DNA of 58,177 nucleotides from Acidobacteriota bacterium (GTDB lineage: Bacteria > Acidobacteriota > Thermoanaerobaculia > UBA5066 > Gp7-AA6): assembly GCA_027307335.1 (NCBI GenBank), contig DAHUXD010000061.1, positions 1 through 58,177 on the forward strand. Direction: 5' to 3'. Both the position numbers and the translations under genes were made by a program. The notes under the pieces were generated by a model. That model was given only the letters and a program-made list of their open reading frames with translations, was not told the origin of the DNA and ran no database searches. Within the stretch, counting starts at the first letter, position 1; every line of letters begins with the position of its first letter. Of the stretch, positions 1-14,875 are shown piece by piece.

Positions 1-84
1 CTCGCCGCCGCGCGCGCCGCCGCCGCACCGCCCCGCCGCCGCCGCGAGCGCGGCCGCGGCGAGGAAAGAGAGCGTCCGCCTCAC
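1..84 (-). CDS. N-terminus of a secreted or membrane-anchored protein, probably the efflux adaptor (partial)
   Basis: A GTG start at 84 overlaps the TGA stop of the TolC-like gene (GTGA overlap). The reading frame stays open to the window edge and gives 28 residues: a short basic start, then a long Ala/Leu-rich hydrophobic stretch and a Cys at residue 20, as in a signal peptide or lipoprotein leader. Translational coupling to a TolC-type gene suggests a periplasmic adaptor (HlyD/RND family) of the same export system. That role is inferred from position only, because the diagnostic domains lie outside the window. Confidence 0.5.
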   Translation of the reverse strand, partial: MRRTLSFLAAAALAAAAGRCGGGARGGE

Positions 85-1382
85 GGCGTTCCCCAGCGCT
101 GGAGGGTCGCCTCCGCGACGCGGTAGCGGGCGACGGTCTCGGCGCGCAGGACGGCCGCGTCGAGCTGCGCGCGGTGGGCCTCGAGCACGTCGAGGGCGCT
201 CGCGAGACCGCCGCGGTAGCGGCTCTCCGTCTGGAGGTAGGCGTCCCGCGCCTCGGGGACCGCGCGCGACAGGATCTCGATGCGCGCCCGCAGGCGGTCG
301 CACGCGGCGCGGGCCTTCTCCCAGCTGAGCCGCGCGTCCCGCCGCTCGGCGGCGGCGGCGAGCTGCGCCGCCTGAAGGCCGTGGCCGGCCTCGGCGCGGC
401 GCGCGCGCAGGGCGCCCGTGTCCCAGACCGGCATGGCGAAGACGATCGCGAGGGAATAGCCGCCGTCGCGCCAGTAGCGGTCCCAGAACTGGGTCGTGAA
501 GGGGTGCGTCGTGTCGTCGGCGAGAAAGCCGGCATCGGCGGAGAAGAGGAGACGCGGGCGGAGCTCGGCGCTCGCAATCGTGAAGTCGGCGGCGGCCGAT
601 CGCGCCGCCGCCTCGGCGGCGCCGATGTCCGGCGCGGCCGACCAGTCGCCGCCGGCGGCGGCCGGCGCGGCCGGGGGATCGGGCAGCGGCTCGATCTCCA
701 GGGCCGCGGCGGGGTCGCGGCCCATCAGGTCGTTCAACGTCATGCGGGCCTCGTCCGCGCGCGACTCGACCTCGACCAGCGCGTCCTGCTCGAGCGCGAC
801 GCGGACGTCGGTCTTGCCGAGGTCCGACGCGACGCCCTGGCCGGCCGCGGCGCGCTCGGCGAGCGCAGTGCGATAGGTCGCGAGCTGGTCGAGCCCGGCG
901 CGCCGGCTCTCGGCCTCGGCCTCGGCCGCCTGCAGCTCGCTGAAGCGGCTCCGCACCTCGAGCTCGAGGTCCTTCTGCGCGACGCGGTACCTGGCGCGGG
1001 CGGCGTCGACGCCGGCGCCGGCCTTCGTCACACCCGCGCGGAGCGCACCGCCCGCGTAAATCGGCTGACGGACCACGCCCTGGAGCCGCGCCTCGCCGAG
1101 GTTCGTGATCGCCGCGGAGTAGCCGGGAGGCGCGTAGATGAAGTCGCCCTCGAGCACGACCTTCAGCCACTGCTCCGCGCGGGCCTGTTTCTCGCGCTCG
1201 GAGGCCGTCGAAATTTCGAGCGCCGGGAGCGGAAGATGGGCGTTCGCGGCCATGGCCTCGGCGATCGCCTGCGGGAGCGTCACACGGTCCGCCGCGGAGG
1301 CCGCAGCACGGGAGGCCAGGACCGCGAGGGCCGCGAAGAGCGCCCGCGCCCACGGGAGAGAACCGTCGCTCGGCTGGCGCAT
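81..1382 (-). CDS. TolC-family outer membrane efflux protein
   Basis: 433 residues, a usual length for TolC/OEP proteins. An N-terminal signal peptide (hydrophobic run about residues 12-30, then AASAADRVTLPQAIAEAM) leads into the helical hairpins typical of the family. The conserved 'Y-G-G/A-L' style segment appears as QPIYAGGALRAG near residue 108, and the C-terminal half shows the second OEP repeat with LDVLEAHRAQLDA. It would form the outer-membrane channel of a tripartite exporter. The next gene on the same strand starts within its stop codon, so the two are co-transcribed. The ATG at 1382 was chosen because it precedes the signal peptide. The 277-bp gap to the divergent kinase gene must hold both promoters; I see no clear operator in it. 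Confidence 0.88.
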   Translation of the reverse strand: MRQPSDGSLPWARALFAALAVLASRAAASAADRVTLPQAIAEAMAANAHLPLPALEISTASEREKQARAEQWLKVVLEGDFIYAPPGYSAAITNLGEARLQGVVRQPIYAGGALRAGVTKAGAGVDAARARYRVAQKDLELEVRSRFSELQAAEAEAESRRAGLDQLATYRTALAERAAAGQGVASDLGKTDVRVALEQDALVEVESRADEARMTLNDLMGRDPAAALEIEPLPDPPAAPAAAGGDWSAAPDIGAAEAAARSAAADFTIASAELRPRLLFSADAGFLADDTTHPFTTQFWDRYWRDGGYSLAIVFAMPVWDTGALRARRAEAGHGLQAAQLAAAAERRDARLSWEKARAACDRLRARIEILSRAVPEARDAYLQTESRYRGGLASALDVLEAHRAQLDAAVLRAETVARYRVAEATLQRWGTP

Positions 1383-1659
1383 TCGGAAGGGCTCAGCAGG
1401 CGGCGCCGCGCGCCGATGGGTCGATGGGCCCTGCCGCGACGCGAGACACTTCCGGACTCACGGACGCCCTCCGGCAGGCATCCTACAACGCGGTTTCGGC
1501 CGGAGGGTGCGGGCGCGATTCTTGCAGGGTCCCCGGCCCCAGTACCGTGCGTTCCCGAGAAGGCCGTTCCGAGAACGAACCGAGGAGGCGCTGCGCCTCC
1601 CGCTCCCGTTCCACCGCTTCGTATCGCCCCTCTCCGAGGGGACGTAAAGAGGAGTGCCC

Positions 1660-7182
<5,523 letters not shown>

Positions 7183-7192
7183 GAACGACGGG

Positions 7193-9691
7193 ATGAACGA
7201 AGAGAGGGTCAAGCTCCTCGCGGTCGACGACAACCCGGCGAAACTCCTCTCGCTCGGCGCGGTCCTCGGCGAGTTCGGTCAGGAGGTCCTCACGGCGGCG
7301 TCGGGCCGAGAGGCGCTGCGGCTGATGCTGCAGCACGAGTTCGCGGTCGTGCTCCTCGACGTCCACATGCCGACCATGGACGGATTCGAGACCGCGGCAC
7401 TGATCCGGCAGCGCAAGGCCTCCGAGCACACCCCGATCATCTTCGTGACGTCCTATCCCGACGACACCCACGCCGAGCGGGGGTACCGGCTCGGAGCCGT
7501 CGACTACATCCTGGCGCCCGTCGACCCCGACGGGCTCAAGGCGAAGGTGTCGGTGTTCGTCGAGCTCTATCGCAAGTCGGCGCAGGTCCGCGCCCAGGCG
7601 TCGGCGCTCGAGCGCCGCGCGTCCCGGCTCCAGCAGCTCACCGAGGCGTCGCTCGCCATCAACTCCGCGCTGTCGCCGGGCGAGACGCTGCAGGTGGTCG
7701 CGGACTTCGCCCGGACGATCCTCGGGGCGCGGCAGGCCGTCGCCGTCGCGGCGCCGGAGGAGAAATGGAGCGACGCCCGGCGCGCCGTCTCGATCGACCC
7801 CGACGCCTCGGCGCCGGGGGAGCGGGTGATCCTCCGCGACGGCGCCGCGCTCGTCTCGCTCCTCTCGGTGCTGTCGGGACCCGCCCAGCGGCCTCGCGGT
7901 CCCGAGCCGTCGCGCTGGGACGACTTCCTCGTCGAGGGCCGGCCCGGGCGCGACGGCTGGCTCGCCGCACCGCTGACCGGCCGCGACGGGCGACCCTTCG
8001 GGCTGCTTCACGTGCTCGACCGCGCCGACGGCGACTTCGGACCGGACGATGCCTCGGCCCTGACCCAGCTCGCGCAGATGAGCTCGATCGCGATCGAGAA
8101 TGCGGTCAACGCGGAGGCGCGCGAGGCGAACCGGATGAAGGACGAGTTCCTCACGACGCTCTCGCACGAGCTGCGCACGCCGCTCGCCGCGATCGTCGGC
8201 TGGACGCGTCTGCTTCGCACCGGCCGCCTCGACGCCCCGAGGACGGTGCAGGCGCTCGAGGTGATCGAGCGCAACGTCGCGTCGCAGGCGAAGCTGATCG
8301 ACGACCTGCTCGACGTCTCCCGCATCATCACGGGCAAGCTCCGCCTCTCCGTCCGGCGGGGCTCGCTCTCGAGCGTCGTCGCGGCCGCGATGGACTCCAT
8401 GCGTCCCGCCGCGGACGGCAAGCAGATCGAGCTCCGGTTCGAGAACGCCGTCGCCGCGGGCGAGGACGAGATGGTCGGGGACCCGGACCGACTTCAGCAG
8501 ATCTTCTGGAACCTGATCTCCAACTCGATCAAGTTCACGCCCGCGCACGGCCGGGTCGTCATCGAGCTGCGCCGCAGCGACGCACCCGGCTACGAGGTCG
8601 AGGTGACGGACACCGGGCAGGGCATGTCGCGGGACTTCCTGCGGCACGCCTTCGACCGGTTCCGGCAGGCGGACAGCTCGGTCACGCGGGCGCACGGCGG
8701 ACTGGGGATCGGTCTCGCGATCGCCCGCCATCTCACCGAGCTCCACGGGGGCTCGATCTCGGCGGAGAGCGCCGGGCCGGGGCTCGGATCCCGGTTCCTG
8801 ATCCGCCTGCCCGCGGTGGCGCTCGGCGTCGAGCACGCGCCGGGCCCCGAGCCGGAGGCGTACCCGACGCCCGCCGCCGCCGCCGTGCCTTCGCTCGGCG
8901 GCCTTCGGGTGCTGCTCGTGGAGGATCAGTGGGACAGCCGCGAACTGATGGCGGAGATCCTTCGCTCCGCGGGCTGCGAGGTGGAGGTCGCCGGCGCGGT
9001 CTCGGAGGCCCTCGAGCGGCTCGGGGCGGCGGCGCCGGACGTGCTCGTCAGCGACATCGGCATGCCGGGCGAGGACGGCTACTCGCTGCTGCGCAAGATC
9101 CGCCTGCGGGAAGGCCCGCTCTCGGCGCTGCCGGCGATCGCGGTGTCCGCTTACGCGCGCGAGGAGGACCGCATTCGCGCGCTCTCGGCGGGGTTCCAGG
9201 TGCACCTGGCGAAGCCGTTCGAGCCGGCGGAGCTCCTCGCGGCGGTCGCGCGCGTCTGCGGAAACCGGCCGGCGAGAGTGAAGGGAGAGGGGATGCGGGA
9301 CACGCTGCACGTGCTGGTCATCGAGGACGATCCGGATCTCGGGGAGGGCCTGAGGAAGCTCCTGGAGCTCGCCGGGTACGCGGTCGAGCTCGCCGGGGAC
9401 GGGCCTTCCGGGATCGAGCGCGCGCTCGCCCGGAGGCCCCGCGTCGCGCTCGTGGACCTGGGCCTGCCGGGGCTCGACGGCTACGGGGTCGCCCGCCGGC
9501 TCCGGAGCCTCGTGCCGCGCGAGGAGATGTCGCTCGTGGCGATCAGCGGGCTCTCGCGCCCCGAGGACATCGGCCGGGCCGTCGCGAGCGGATTCGACGA
9601 CTACATCGAGAAGCCCGTCTCCTTCGACCGCCTCGACGCCGTGATCGGCACGCGTCTCGGCGCCGTGCGCGAAAAGGGGTCAGGTCTCTGA
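7193..9691 (+). CDS. Hybrid sensor histidine kinase with one N-terminal and two C-terminal receiver domains
   Basis: 832 residues, soluble. REC1 (about 3-125) has phospho-acceptor Asp in LLDVHMPTMDG. A GAF-like segment (about 150-305) precedes HisKA with SHELRTPLAAIVGW (about 322) and HATPase_c with N-box NLISNSIKF and G-box GGLGIGLAIARHLTELHGG. REC2 (about 565-690, DIGMPGEDGYSLL) and REC3 (about 703-825, VDLGLPGLDGYG) follow. ATG at 7193 lies 10 bp after the upstream kinase stop, so the two kinases probably form one phosphorelay operon. The N-terminal REC suggests it receives phosphate from the upstream kinase. The stop codon (9689-9691) sits inside the left arm of a long palindrome. No DNA-binding output is encoded here. 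Confidence 0.92.
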   Translation: MNEERVKLLAVDDNPAKLLSLGAVLGEFGQEVLTAASGREALRLMLQHEFAVVLLDVHMPTMDGFETAALIRQRKASEHTPIIFVTSYPDDTHAERGYRLGAVDYILAPVDPDGLKAKVSVFVELYRKSAQVRAQASALERRASRLQQLTEASLAINSALSPGETLQVVADFARTILGARQAVAVAAPEEKWSDARRAVSIDPDASAPGERVILRDGAALVSLLSVLSGPAQRPRGPEPSRWDDFLVEGRPGRDGWLAAPLTGRDGRPFGLLHVLDRADGDFGPDDASALTQLAQMSSIAIENAVNAEAREANRMKDEFLTTLSHELRTPLAAIVGWTRLLRTGRLDAPRTVQALEVIERNVASQAKLIDDLLDVSRIITGKLRLSVRRGSLSSVVAAAMDSMRPAADGKQIELRFENAVAAGEDEMVGDPDRLQQIFWNLISNSIKFTPAHGRVVIELRRSDAPGYEVEVTDTGQGMSRDFLRHAFDRFRQADSSVTRAHGGLGIGLAIARHLTELHGGSISAESAGPGLGSRFLIRLPAVALGVEHAPGPEPEAYPTPAAAAVPSLGGLRVLLVEDQWDSRELMAEILRSAGCEVEVAGAVSEALERLGAAAPDVLVSDIGMPGEDGYSLLRKIRLREGPLSALPAIAVSAYAREEDRIRALSAGFQVHLAKPFEPAELLAAVARVCGNRPARVKGEGMRDTLHVLVIEDDPDLGEGLRKLLELAGYAVELAGDGPSGIERALARRPRVALVDLGLPGLDGYGVARRLRSLVPREEMSLVAISGLSRPEDIGRAVASGFDDYIEKPVSFDRLDAVIGTRLGAVREKGSGL

Positions 9692-9738
9692 AAGCGCGAC
9701 TTTCGTCGCGAAGGTCACATTTTCAGAGACCTGACCCC
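9676..9738. repeat. Nested palindrome between convergent genes (terminator or REP-like element)
   Basis: An 18-bp perfect inverted repeat, GGGGTCAGGTCTCTGAAA (9676-9693) and its complement (9721-9738), encloses a second smaller hairpin, CGCGAC (9695-9700)/GTCGCG (9705-9710). The left arm contains the stop codon of the upstream kinase. It lies between convergent genes, where it could act as a bidirectional terminator. The size and perfection of the arms also fit a REP-like mobile repeat. No other copy is visible in this window. Confidence 0.8.
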
Positions 9739-9746
9739 AGGCAGCC

Positions 9747-10142
9747 TTACTCCGTGGTCTTGCCGGCGAAGTGCTCCTTCGCCGCGAGGGCCTCGGCCTT
9801 CGTGGCGTGCACCGTGCCGTCCTTGTGCTCGGGCGGCCCGTACAGCGTGTAGAGCTTCAGGGGCTCCTTGCCGGTGTTCTTCACGTTGTGCCGCGCGCCG
9901 GCCGGGACGAGGATGGCCACGTCCGCCTCGACCTTCGTGCGGTTCCCGTCGATCGTGACCTCGCCCACGCCCGTCTCGACGCGGAAGAACTGGTCGCGAT
10001 CCGGGTGGACCTCCTCGCCGATGTCCTCGCCGGGCTTGATGGACATCAGGACGAGCTGAAGGTTGCGGCCCGTGTAGAGAACGCGCCGGAAATCGCCGTT
10101 GTGCTCCGTCAGGTCTTCGATGTCGCGAACGAACCCTCTCAT
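9747..10142 (-). CDS. Small cupin-domain protein
   Basis: 131 residues, single-domain cupin. The first cupin motif is GEEVHPDRDQFFRVETGVGEV (about 38-58), with one His, an Asp in place of the usual second His, and a Glu for metal binding. The second motif carries PAGARHNVKNTG (about 80-91). Such proteins bind a divalent metal; the substrate cannot be predicted. ATG at 10142 has a strong ribosome binding site (AGGAGGTCACC just upstream). It is convergent with the kinase operon, with the palindrome between them. The 227-bp gap upstream, to 10369, shows nothing I can name. Confidence 0.82.
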   Translation of the reverse strand: MRGFVRDIEDLTEHNGDFRRVLYTGRNLQLVLMSIKPGEDIGEEVHPDRDQFFRVETGVGEVTIDGNRTKVEADVAILVPAGARHNVKNTGKEPLKLYTLYGPPEHKDGTVHATKAEALAAKEHFAGKTTE

Positions 10143-10369
10143 GGTGACCTCCTGATGGGAAAAATGCGGCTCGCGATCGTGCGGGGCCGCGCTCCCATCG
10201 AGAGAGATCAGGACACGATTCCGTCGCGGATCCGAGATCCGCTTGAATCAAGTCCCGGTGCTCCCCCAGAACGGGAAAGACTCTCTTGCCTCGAGCGGTT
10301 CGATCGAGTTGGCGAATCCGCTCCGCCGTGATCGCGGGAATGAAATTCGGAAGGACGAGTCCGGGTGAG

Positions 10370-10762
10370 CTAGCGGCGAGCCGAGACCTCGTTGAAGGCC
10401 ACGGCCTCGCGGAAGAGGGCCTTCAGCCCGGCCTCGTCGAGCTTCTCGCCTTCGTGGATGTCGATGGCGCGCCGAACATTGCCCTCGAGGCTGGAGTTGA
10501 AGAGGTGCTTCGGGTCCTTCAGCGACGCGCCCTTCGCAAAGGTCAGCTTCACCGCGTTCTTGTACGTCTCCCCGGTGCAGACCAGTCCCTGGTGGGACCA
10601 CACCGGGATGTTCCACTTCCACTCCTCGACGACGCCGGGGTCGGCCTTTCGGATTAGAGCCCGCACCCGGGCGAGCGTCTTGCCGCGCCAGTCGGGCAGC
10701 TCCGCGACCCGGGCCGCGAAGAGCTCGGCGAAATTCGAACCTTTCGTGGGACTCTTGTTCAT
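10370..10762 (-). CDS. DUF1801 (YdhG/YdeI-like) family protein
   Basis: 130 residues matching the DUF1801 fold: LIRKADPGVVEEWKWNIPVW (about 36-55), then a 'GLVCTGETYKNAVKLTFAKGA' type segment, then a C-terminal region with DIHEGEKLDEAGLKALFREA. The biochemical function of the family is unknown; some members are linked to iron or stress. ATG at 10762 follows a GTGGAG ribosome site. It stands alone between the cupin gene and the divergent tRNA. Confidence 0.8.
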   Translation of the reverse strand: MNKSPTKGSNFAELFAARVAELPDWRGKTLARVRALIRKADPGVVEEWKWNIPVWSHQGLVCTGETYKNAVKLTFAKGASLKDPKHLFNSSLEGNVRRAIDIHEGEKLDEAGLKALFREAVAFNEVSARR

Positions 10763-10856
10763 GTCTCCACTCTGACATGACTTCGTCCACGCCGGGCCAC
10801 CATCAGGGTGCCGCGGAGCCCCTGCTATGCTCGGCGAGAATCGTGGTCGCGTTCGC

Positions 10857-10933
10857 GGGGCCGTAGCTCAGTTGGATAGAGCAAGAGTTTCCTAAACTCT
10901 AGGTCGGCGGTTCGACTCCGCCCGGTCCCACCA
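10857..10933 (+). tRNA. tRNA-Arg (anticodon CCT)
   Basis: A full cloverleaf can be folded. The acceptor GGGGCCG (10857-10863) pairs with CGGTCCC (10923-10929). The D stem is GCTC/GAGC, and the anticodon stem AGAGT/ACTCT encloses loop TTCCTAA, so the anticodon is CCT. The T arm is GGCGG-TTCGACT-CCGCC, followed by discriminator A and an encoded CCA. CCT reads AGG arginine codons. I see no integrase or attachment repeat beside it. Confidence 0.96.
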
Positions 10934-10982
10934 AGCGATCGGGGCGCTCGGAAGGGCTCGATTCTTGCTCGTTCCGGACGCC

Positions 10983-11216
10983 ATGGCGAGGTCCTTCCGG
11001 AGGGGCGATCACGTGCAGTGGAACTCCGAGGCCGGCCGGGTCAGCGGTCGGATCGTGCGCGTGCACACGAAGGACGTGAAACGCAAGGGCTACGTCCATC
11101 ACGCCACCGCCGACGACCCGCAGTACGAGATTGCGAGCGACAAGACCGACCACGTCGCCTTGCACAAGGGGAGCGCGCTGCGGCGCCTTCCTCGTCGCCG
11201 TCCGTCTCGCGCGTGA
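10983..11216 (+). CDS. DUF2945 (HVA1/Tudor-like) small protein
   Basis: 77 residues from ATG 10983. The sequence FRRGDHVQWNSEAGRVSGRI followed by KGYVHHATADDPQYEIASDKT and HKGSALRR is the hallmark of the DUF2945 family of small beta-barrel proteins. Function is unknown; the fungal name 'hypervirulence-associated' says nothing about bacteria. A TTG at 10965 in frame is an alternative start but lacks a better ribosome site. It is coupled to the next gene by a GTGA overlap. Confidence 0.8.
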   Translation: MARSFRRGDHVQWNSEAGRVSGRIVRVHTKDVKRKGYVHHATADDPQYEIASDKTDHVALHKGSALRRLPRRRPSRA

Positions 11217-11746
11217 CGGAGCCCTTCTTCACGATCGGCCACTCGACGCTTCCGATCGAGGAGTTCGTGCACGCGCTGCGGAGTTCCGGCATCTCGCGGG
11301 TGGTCGACGTGCGCACCGTGCCGCGCTCGAGGAGAAACCCTCAGTACGATCGCGATGCGCTGCCGGGGTCGCTGGCCGCATTCGGGATCGGCTACGAGCA
11401 CCTCGCGGCGCTCGGCGGCCTGCGCGGCCGGAACCCCGACGTGCCGCCGGACGTCAACGCGTTCTGGCGCAACGAGAGCTTCCACAACTACGCCGACCAC
11501 GCGATGGGCGAGACGTTTCGCGCCGGCCTCGCGCGGCTCCTCGAGCTCGGCCGCGAACGGCGCAGCGCCGTCATGTGCGCCGAGGCGGTGTGGTGGCGCT
11601 GTCACCGCCGGATCATCGCGGACTACCTCCTGGCATCCGGCGAGTCGGTGCTCCACATCATGGGCGCGGCCGTCGAACCGGCGCGCCTGACCGAAGCGGT
11701 GCGCCGGACGAGTTCCGGAGCGCTCGCCTATCCGACGGTGGCGTAG
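11213..11746 (+). CDS. DUF488 family protein
   Basis: 177 residues from a GTG at 11213 that overlaps the preceding stop codon. Family marks: FFTIGHSTLPIEEFVHAL at the N-terminus, VVDVRTVPRSRRNPQYDRDAL, the 'Y-E-H-L-A-A-L-G-G' segment, and the Cys-containing AVMCAEAVWWRCHRRIIADYL. DUF488 proteins are widespread; no activity is firmly assigned. The neighbouring DUF2945 gene is a common partner in stress-type gene pairs. I am confident of the family, not of a function. Confidence 0.87.
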   Translation: MTEPFFTIGHSTLPIEEFVHALRSSGISRVVDVRTVPRSRRNPQYDRDALPGSLAAFGIGYEHLAALGGLRGRNPDVPPDVNAFWRNESFHNYADHAMGETFRAGLARLLELGRERRSAVMCAEAVWWRCHRRIIADYLLASGESVLHIMGAAVEPARLTEAVRRTSSGALAYPTVA

Positions 11747-11835
11747 ATCGAGGTCCTCCCCGCGTGCGGCGGCCGCGGGACTGCCCGCCGGCGGCTCTGT
11801 CCCGGAACCTCCGCGGGAAGACTATCCTCGAGGCG

Positions 11836-12471
11836 ATGCCGCTCCGGAATCGCGTCGATCCGGACGGGCGACTGCACGCGGTCGCCGCGCGGGGGACGCT
11901 GATGGGAAACCGGGGCGTGCTGCACGACGCCTCGAGGCGGATCGTTGCGTCGTGGCGGACGCGGCGCTGGATCGCGTGCGCGCTCGAGTTCCGAGGCCGG
12001 CATCGCGAGATGTTCTCGCCGCGGCGCTACAGCGAGCTCTTCTTCCTGGACGAGGCGACCGCGCTCTCGGCGGGCCACCGGCCCTGCGCCGAGTGCCGTC
12101 GAGCTCGGTACGAGGAGTTTCGTTCCGCATGGGCGGCGGGGGTGGGCCGTCGGGGCGATCGGCCGGGCGCGGACGAGATGGATCGGATCCTTCACGGCGA
12201 ACGGAACGAGAGCGCGACCGAGGCCCCGCGCTTCGCGGCGCGGCTCTCGGCGCTGCCGTCGGGAGTCCTGGTCGAGCTCGAGGGCCGGCCGTGCCTCGTT
12301 CTCGACGGCGGGCTGCGGCCGTGGAGCTTCGAGGGCTACGGGCCGGCGCTGCGGGTGTCGCCGCAGGCGAAGATGCGGGTGATCACGCCGAGGTCGATCA
12401 TCGGGGCGATCCGCGCCGGCTTCCTCCCGGCGCTGCACGAGAGCGCGCTCGACGCGCGGGGCCGAGGCTAG
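11836..12471 (+). CDS. Conserved hypothetical protein with AGHRPCAECRR motif
   Basis: 211 residues from ATG 11836 (MPLRNRVDPDGRLHAVAARG). I recognise a conserved but functionally uncharacterised family. Its marks are the N-terminal RNRVDP, GTLMGNRG, the RRWIACALEF strand, ELFFLDEATALSAGHRPCAECRR with a paired-Cys motif, and a C-terminal VITPRSIIGAIRAGF. The His/Cys set could bind a metal, but this is a guess. Its TAG stop overlaps the stop codon of the convergent nonaheme cytochrome gene by 3 bp. Confidence 0.75.
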   Translation: MPLRNRVDPDGRLHAVAARGTLMGNRGVLHDASRRIVASWRTRRWIACALEFRGRHREMFSPRRYSELFFLDEATALSAGHRPCAECRRARYEEFRSAWAAGVGRRGDRPGADEMDRILHGERNESATEAPRFAARLSALPSGVLVELEGRPCLVLDGGLRPWSFEGYGPALRVSPQAKMRVITPRSIIGAIRAGFLPALHESALDARGRG

Positions 12472-13772
12472 GGCTTCTCGCCGGGACCGAGCGTCCGGAT
12501 TTTCGCGACGAGGGCGGCGATCGAGAGGCCGATCAGGACGAGGGAGAGACCGAGCCCCTTGCGTCGGAAGCCCCGCTCGCGCGCGAGTTGCGCCGCCTGC
12601 GCCTTCGCGGTCGTCGCGATCGTGAGACCGCCCGCGACCGTCTGTTGCACCTCGTAGGGACGGAACAGATGCACGTCGGCCCGCGCCTTCGTGAGGTCCT
12701 CCTCCGCCTTCGAGAGCTCGAACTGGGGCTTGGCGACCAGCATGCCCGCCTCGGCCTCGCGCTCGAGCGCGGCCCTGGCCTTCTCCGTCGCGGTCTTCAG
12801 CGCCGTGATGTCCCGGTACATCGCGGCCGCGGCGCGGGCCCCTTCCGTCCCGGCGTCGTGGCAGGCGCTGCACTTGCCGTCCTTGCCGGTGGAGAGGAAT
12901 GCGTCCGTTGGGTGCACGATCTCGTGGTTCTCGTGGCAAGTCACGCAGCCGGGAAGGCCCATGTCGGCGAAGGCCTTCGCGTGCGGGCTCTGCTTGAACT
13001 GGTCGGCGAAGATCGTGTGGCAGGTGCCGCAGACGTTCGCGACCGAGGCGACCTGGGGCGGCGCCGCGCCGTGGTTGCCGTGGCAGGAGTTGCACGTCGG
13101 CGACGAGAGGTCGCCCTTCTTCGTCAGCGCCTCGAAGTGGACGCTCTTTGCGTACTTCGCATAGACGTCCGACGGGAGCTTGTGATCCGCCATGAGCTTC
13201 GCGTCGCCGTGGCAGCGATTGCAGGTCTGGGCGATCCGCGTGGGGAAGACCGGGGCGCGCGAGTCCTTGACCGGGAGGATGCCGTGTGCGCCGTGGCAGC
13301 TGATGCACGTCGCGACGGTGGCGTCGCCCTTCGCCAGTGCCTTGCCGTGGCCGCTGGTCTTGTACTCGGAGAGCTGGTCGACGCGCTGCGAGGGGTTGTA
13401 CTTCTTGATCAGCGCCGCGTCGGCGTGGCAGTTGCCGCACAGCGCCGGGACGTCCGCCGTCTTCGGCTTGCCGCGAAAGCCCTTCTTCGCGTCGTGCGCG
13501 GCGTCCATGTCCTCGGTCGTGGGGTCGCCGCCGTGGCAGTTGGCGCACGTGAAGCCCGATTTCGCGTGGATGTCGTCGGCGAAGAGCTTCGCCGGGGGGC
13601 TCACGCGCGCGTCGTCGAGCGCGAGATGACAGGTGACGCAGCCGATCCTGGCGGCCGGCGCGGCGGCCGGCGGGGCGGCGCCCGAGGCGCCCGGCTTCGG
13701 CTTCGGGGCGCTCTGGCCGAGCGCGAGGGCGGCGCCGGCGAGGATCGCGGCGGCGGCGAGGGCCCCCCTCAC
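12468..13772 (-). CDS. Nonaheme c-type cytochrome of a bc-type complex
   Basis: 434 residues from GTG 13772, which overlaps the cytochrome b stop codon (GTGA). Signal-like N-terminus, then nine CXXCH heme motifs (CVTCH, CANCH, CGNCH, CISCH, CNRCH, CNSCH, CGTCH, CVTCH, CSACH), a helical segment, and a C-terminal membrane helix near residues 408-425 followed by a short basic tail. It takes the place of the cytochrome c1 or f subunit, downstream of Rieske and cytochrome b. It would pass electrons from the quinol site to periplasmic cytochromes. The C-terminal anchor keeps it on the outer face of the inner membrane. Confidence 0.88.
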   Translation of the reverse strand: MRGALAAAAILAGAALALGQSAPKPKPGASGAAPPAAAPAARIGCVTCHLALDDARVSPPAKLFADDIHAKSGFTCANCHGGDPTTEDMDAAHDAKKGFRGKPKTADVPALCGNCHADAALIKKYNPSQRVDQLSEYKTSGHGKALAKGDATVATCISCHGAHGILPVKDSRAPVFPTRIAQTCNRCHGDAKLMADHKLPSDVYAKYAKSVHFEALTKKGDLSSPTCNSCHGNHGAAPPQVASVANVCGTCHTIFADQFKQSPHAKAFADMGLPGCVTCHENHEIVHPTDAFLSTGKDGKCSACHDAGTEGARAAAAMYRDITALKTATEKARAALEREAEAGMLVAKPQFELSKAEEDLTKARADVHLFRPYEVQQTVAGGLTIATTAKAQAAQLARERGFRRKGLGLSLVLIGLSIAALVAKIRTLGPGEKP

Positions 13773-14875
13773 GGCGCGGCTCCCGGCGGCGGGCGCAGGG
13801 CGAGGATGGTGAGGACGAGGGCGCCGATCAGCGCGAGGACCGCGAGGCGGTTCCACCACGGCGACGGAAGTCCGCGGGAGGCGCGGCGATCGAGCAGGGG
13901 GACGAGCACGAGAACGGCCCCGACGAGCCCGAAGAACAGCACGCCGACCATCTCGCCGGGCACGCCGGCGATCTCGGCGGGCAGGTACTTCAGCCCCTGG
14001 AACATCGAGAGGAAGTACCACTCGGGCCGGATCCCCGCCGGCGCGGGCGAGAACGGGTCGGCCTTCACGCCGAGCTCCCAAGGGAAGAACGCGGCGAGCG
14101 CGGCGAGGAGGCCGACGGCGACGAGCCAGCCCACCGCGTCGCGCAGGAGGAAGTCCGGAACGAACTTCATCGTCCGGTACTTCTTCGACTCCACCGACAG
14201 GGGCACGCTCATGCCCTTCTGCTGCACGAGCACGACGTGCGCTCCCAGGAGGACGGTCGTGATCGCGGGCAGGATCGCGACGTGGATGCCGTAGAAGCGG
14301 GAGAGCGTCGCGCCGGTGACGTCGGAGCCGCCGCGCAGGATGCGGGAGAGGAGCGGACCGAGGCCCGGGAGCTGCGCGGGGACGTCGGTGCCGACCTTCG
14401 TCGCGAAGAAGGCGAGCGTGTTCCACGGAAGCAGGTAGCCGGAGAAGCCGAAGCCGAGCGCGAGAAAGAGGAGAAGCGCGCCGGTGATCCAGGTCATCTC
14501 GCGGGGCGCCCGGTACGCCCTGAGGAAGAAGACCGAGAGCATGTGCGCGACGATGACGCCGACGAAGATGTTGGCGCCCCAGGAGTGGATCGACCGGATC
14601 AGCCAGCCGAACGGCACCTCGGCCATGATGTATTGCACGCTCTCGAACGCCTCGGAGGCGCTCGGCCGGTAGTAGAGGAGCAGCAGGATGCCGGTCGCGA
14701 CCTGGACCAGGAACAGGAAGAGCGCCATCCCGCCGAGGTAGTAGTAGATCGTGTAGCGGTGGATCGGGACCTGCTTCTTCTCCGCGAGGTGAGCGATGCC
14801 TTCCCACCCGATCCGGTCCTGGACCCAGGCGAGCGCGGCGCCGAGCGGGCCGCGGTCAGGCGCGGCGGATGACAA
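13769..14875 (-). CDS. Cytochrome b of a bc-type quinol oxidase complex
   Basis: 368 residues, full-length cytochrome b with the b6 and subunit-IV parts fused. Heme ligand pairs are visible in [15 protein letters not shown] (helix B) and in the [18 protein letters not shown] helix (helix D). The quinol-oxidation loop motif PEWY is present in [19 protein letters not shown]. The C-terminal third adds three or so more membrane helices. It lies between the Rieske gene (20-bp overlap) and the nonaheme cytochrome gene (4-bp overlap), so all three subunits are one operon. Confidence 0.95.
   Translation of the reverse strand: MSSAAPDRGPLGAALAWVQDRIGWEGIAHLAEKKQVPIHRYTIYYYLGGMALFLFLVQVATGILLLLYYRPSASEAFESVQYIMAEVPFGWLIRSIHSWGANIFVGVIVAHMLSVFFLRAYRAPREMTWITGALLLFLALGFGFSGYLLPWNTLAFFATKVGTDVPAQLPGLGPLLSRILRGGSDVTGATLSRFYGIHVAILPAITTVLLGAHVVLVQQKGMSVPLSVESKKYRTMKFVPDFLLRDAVGWLVAVGLLAALAAFFPWELGVKADPFSPAPAGIRPEWYFLSMFQGLKYLPAEIAGVPGEMVGVLFFGLVGAVLVLVPLLDRRASRGLPSPWWNRLAVLALIGALVLTILALRPPPGAAP

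Noticed and set aside
7323-7338. Further match to the dyad (TGATGC-TGCA-GCACGA)
   Set aside because: It lies inside the receiver domain coding region of a kinase gene, the right half is poor and no -10 follows; treated as chance.
10857-11000. tRNA-Arg as an integration site of a mobile island
   Set aside because: No integrase, no direct repeat of the tRNA 3' end downstream, and ordinary housekeeping-type genes follow.
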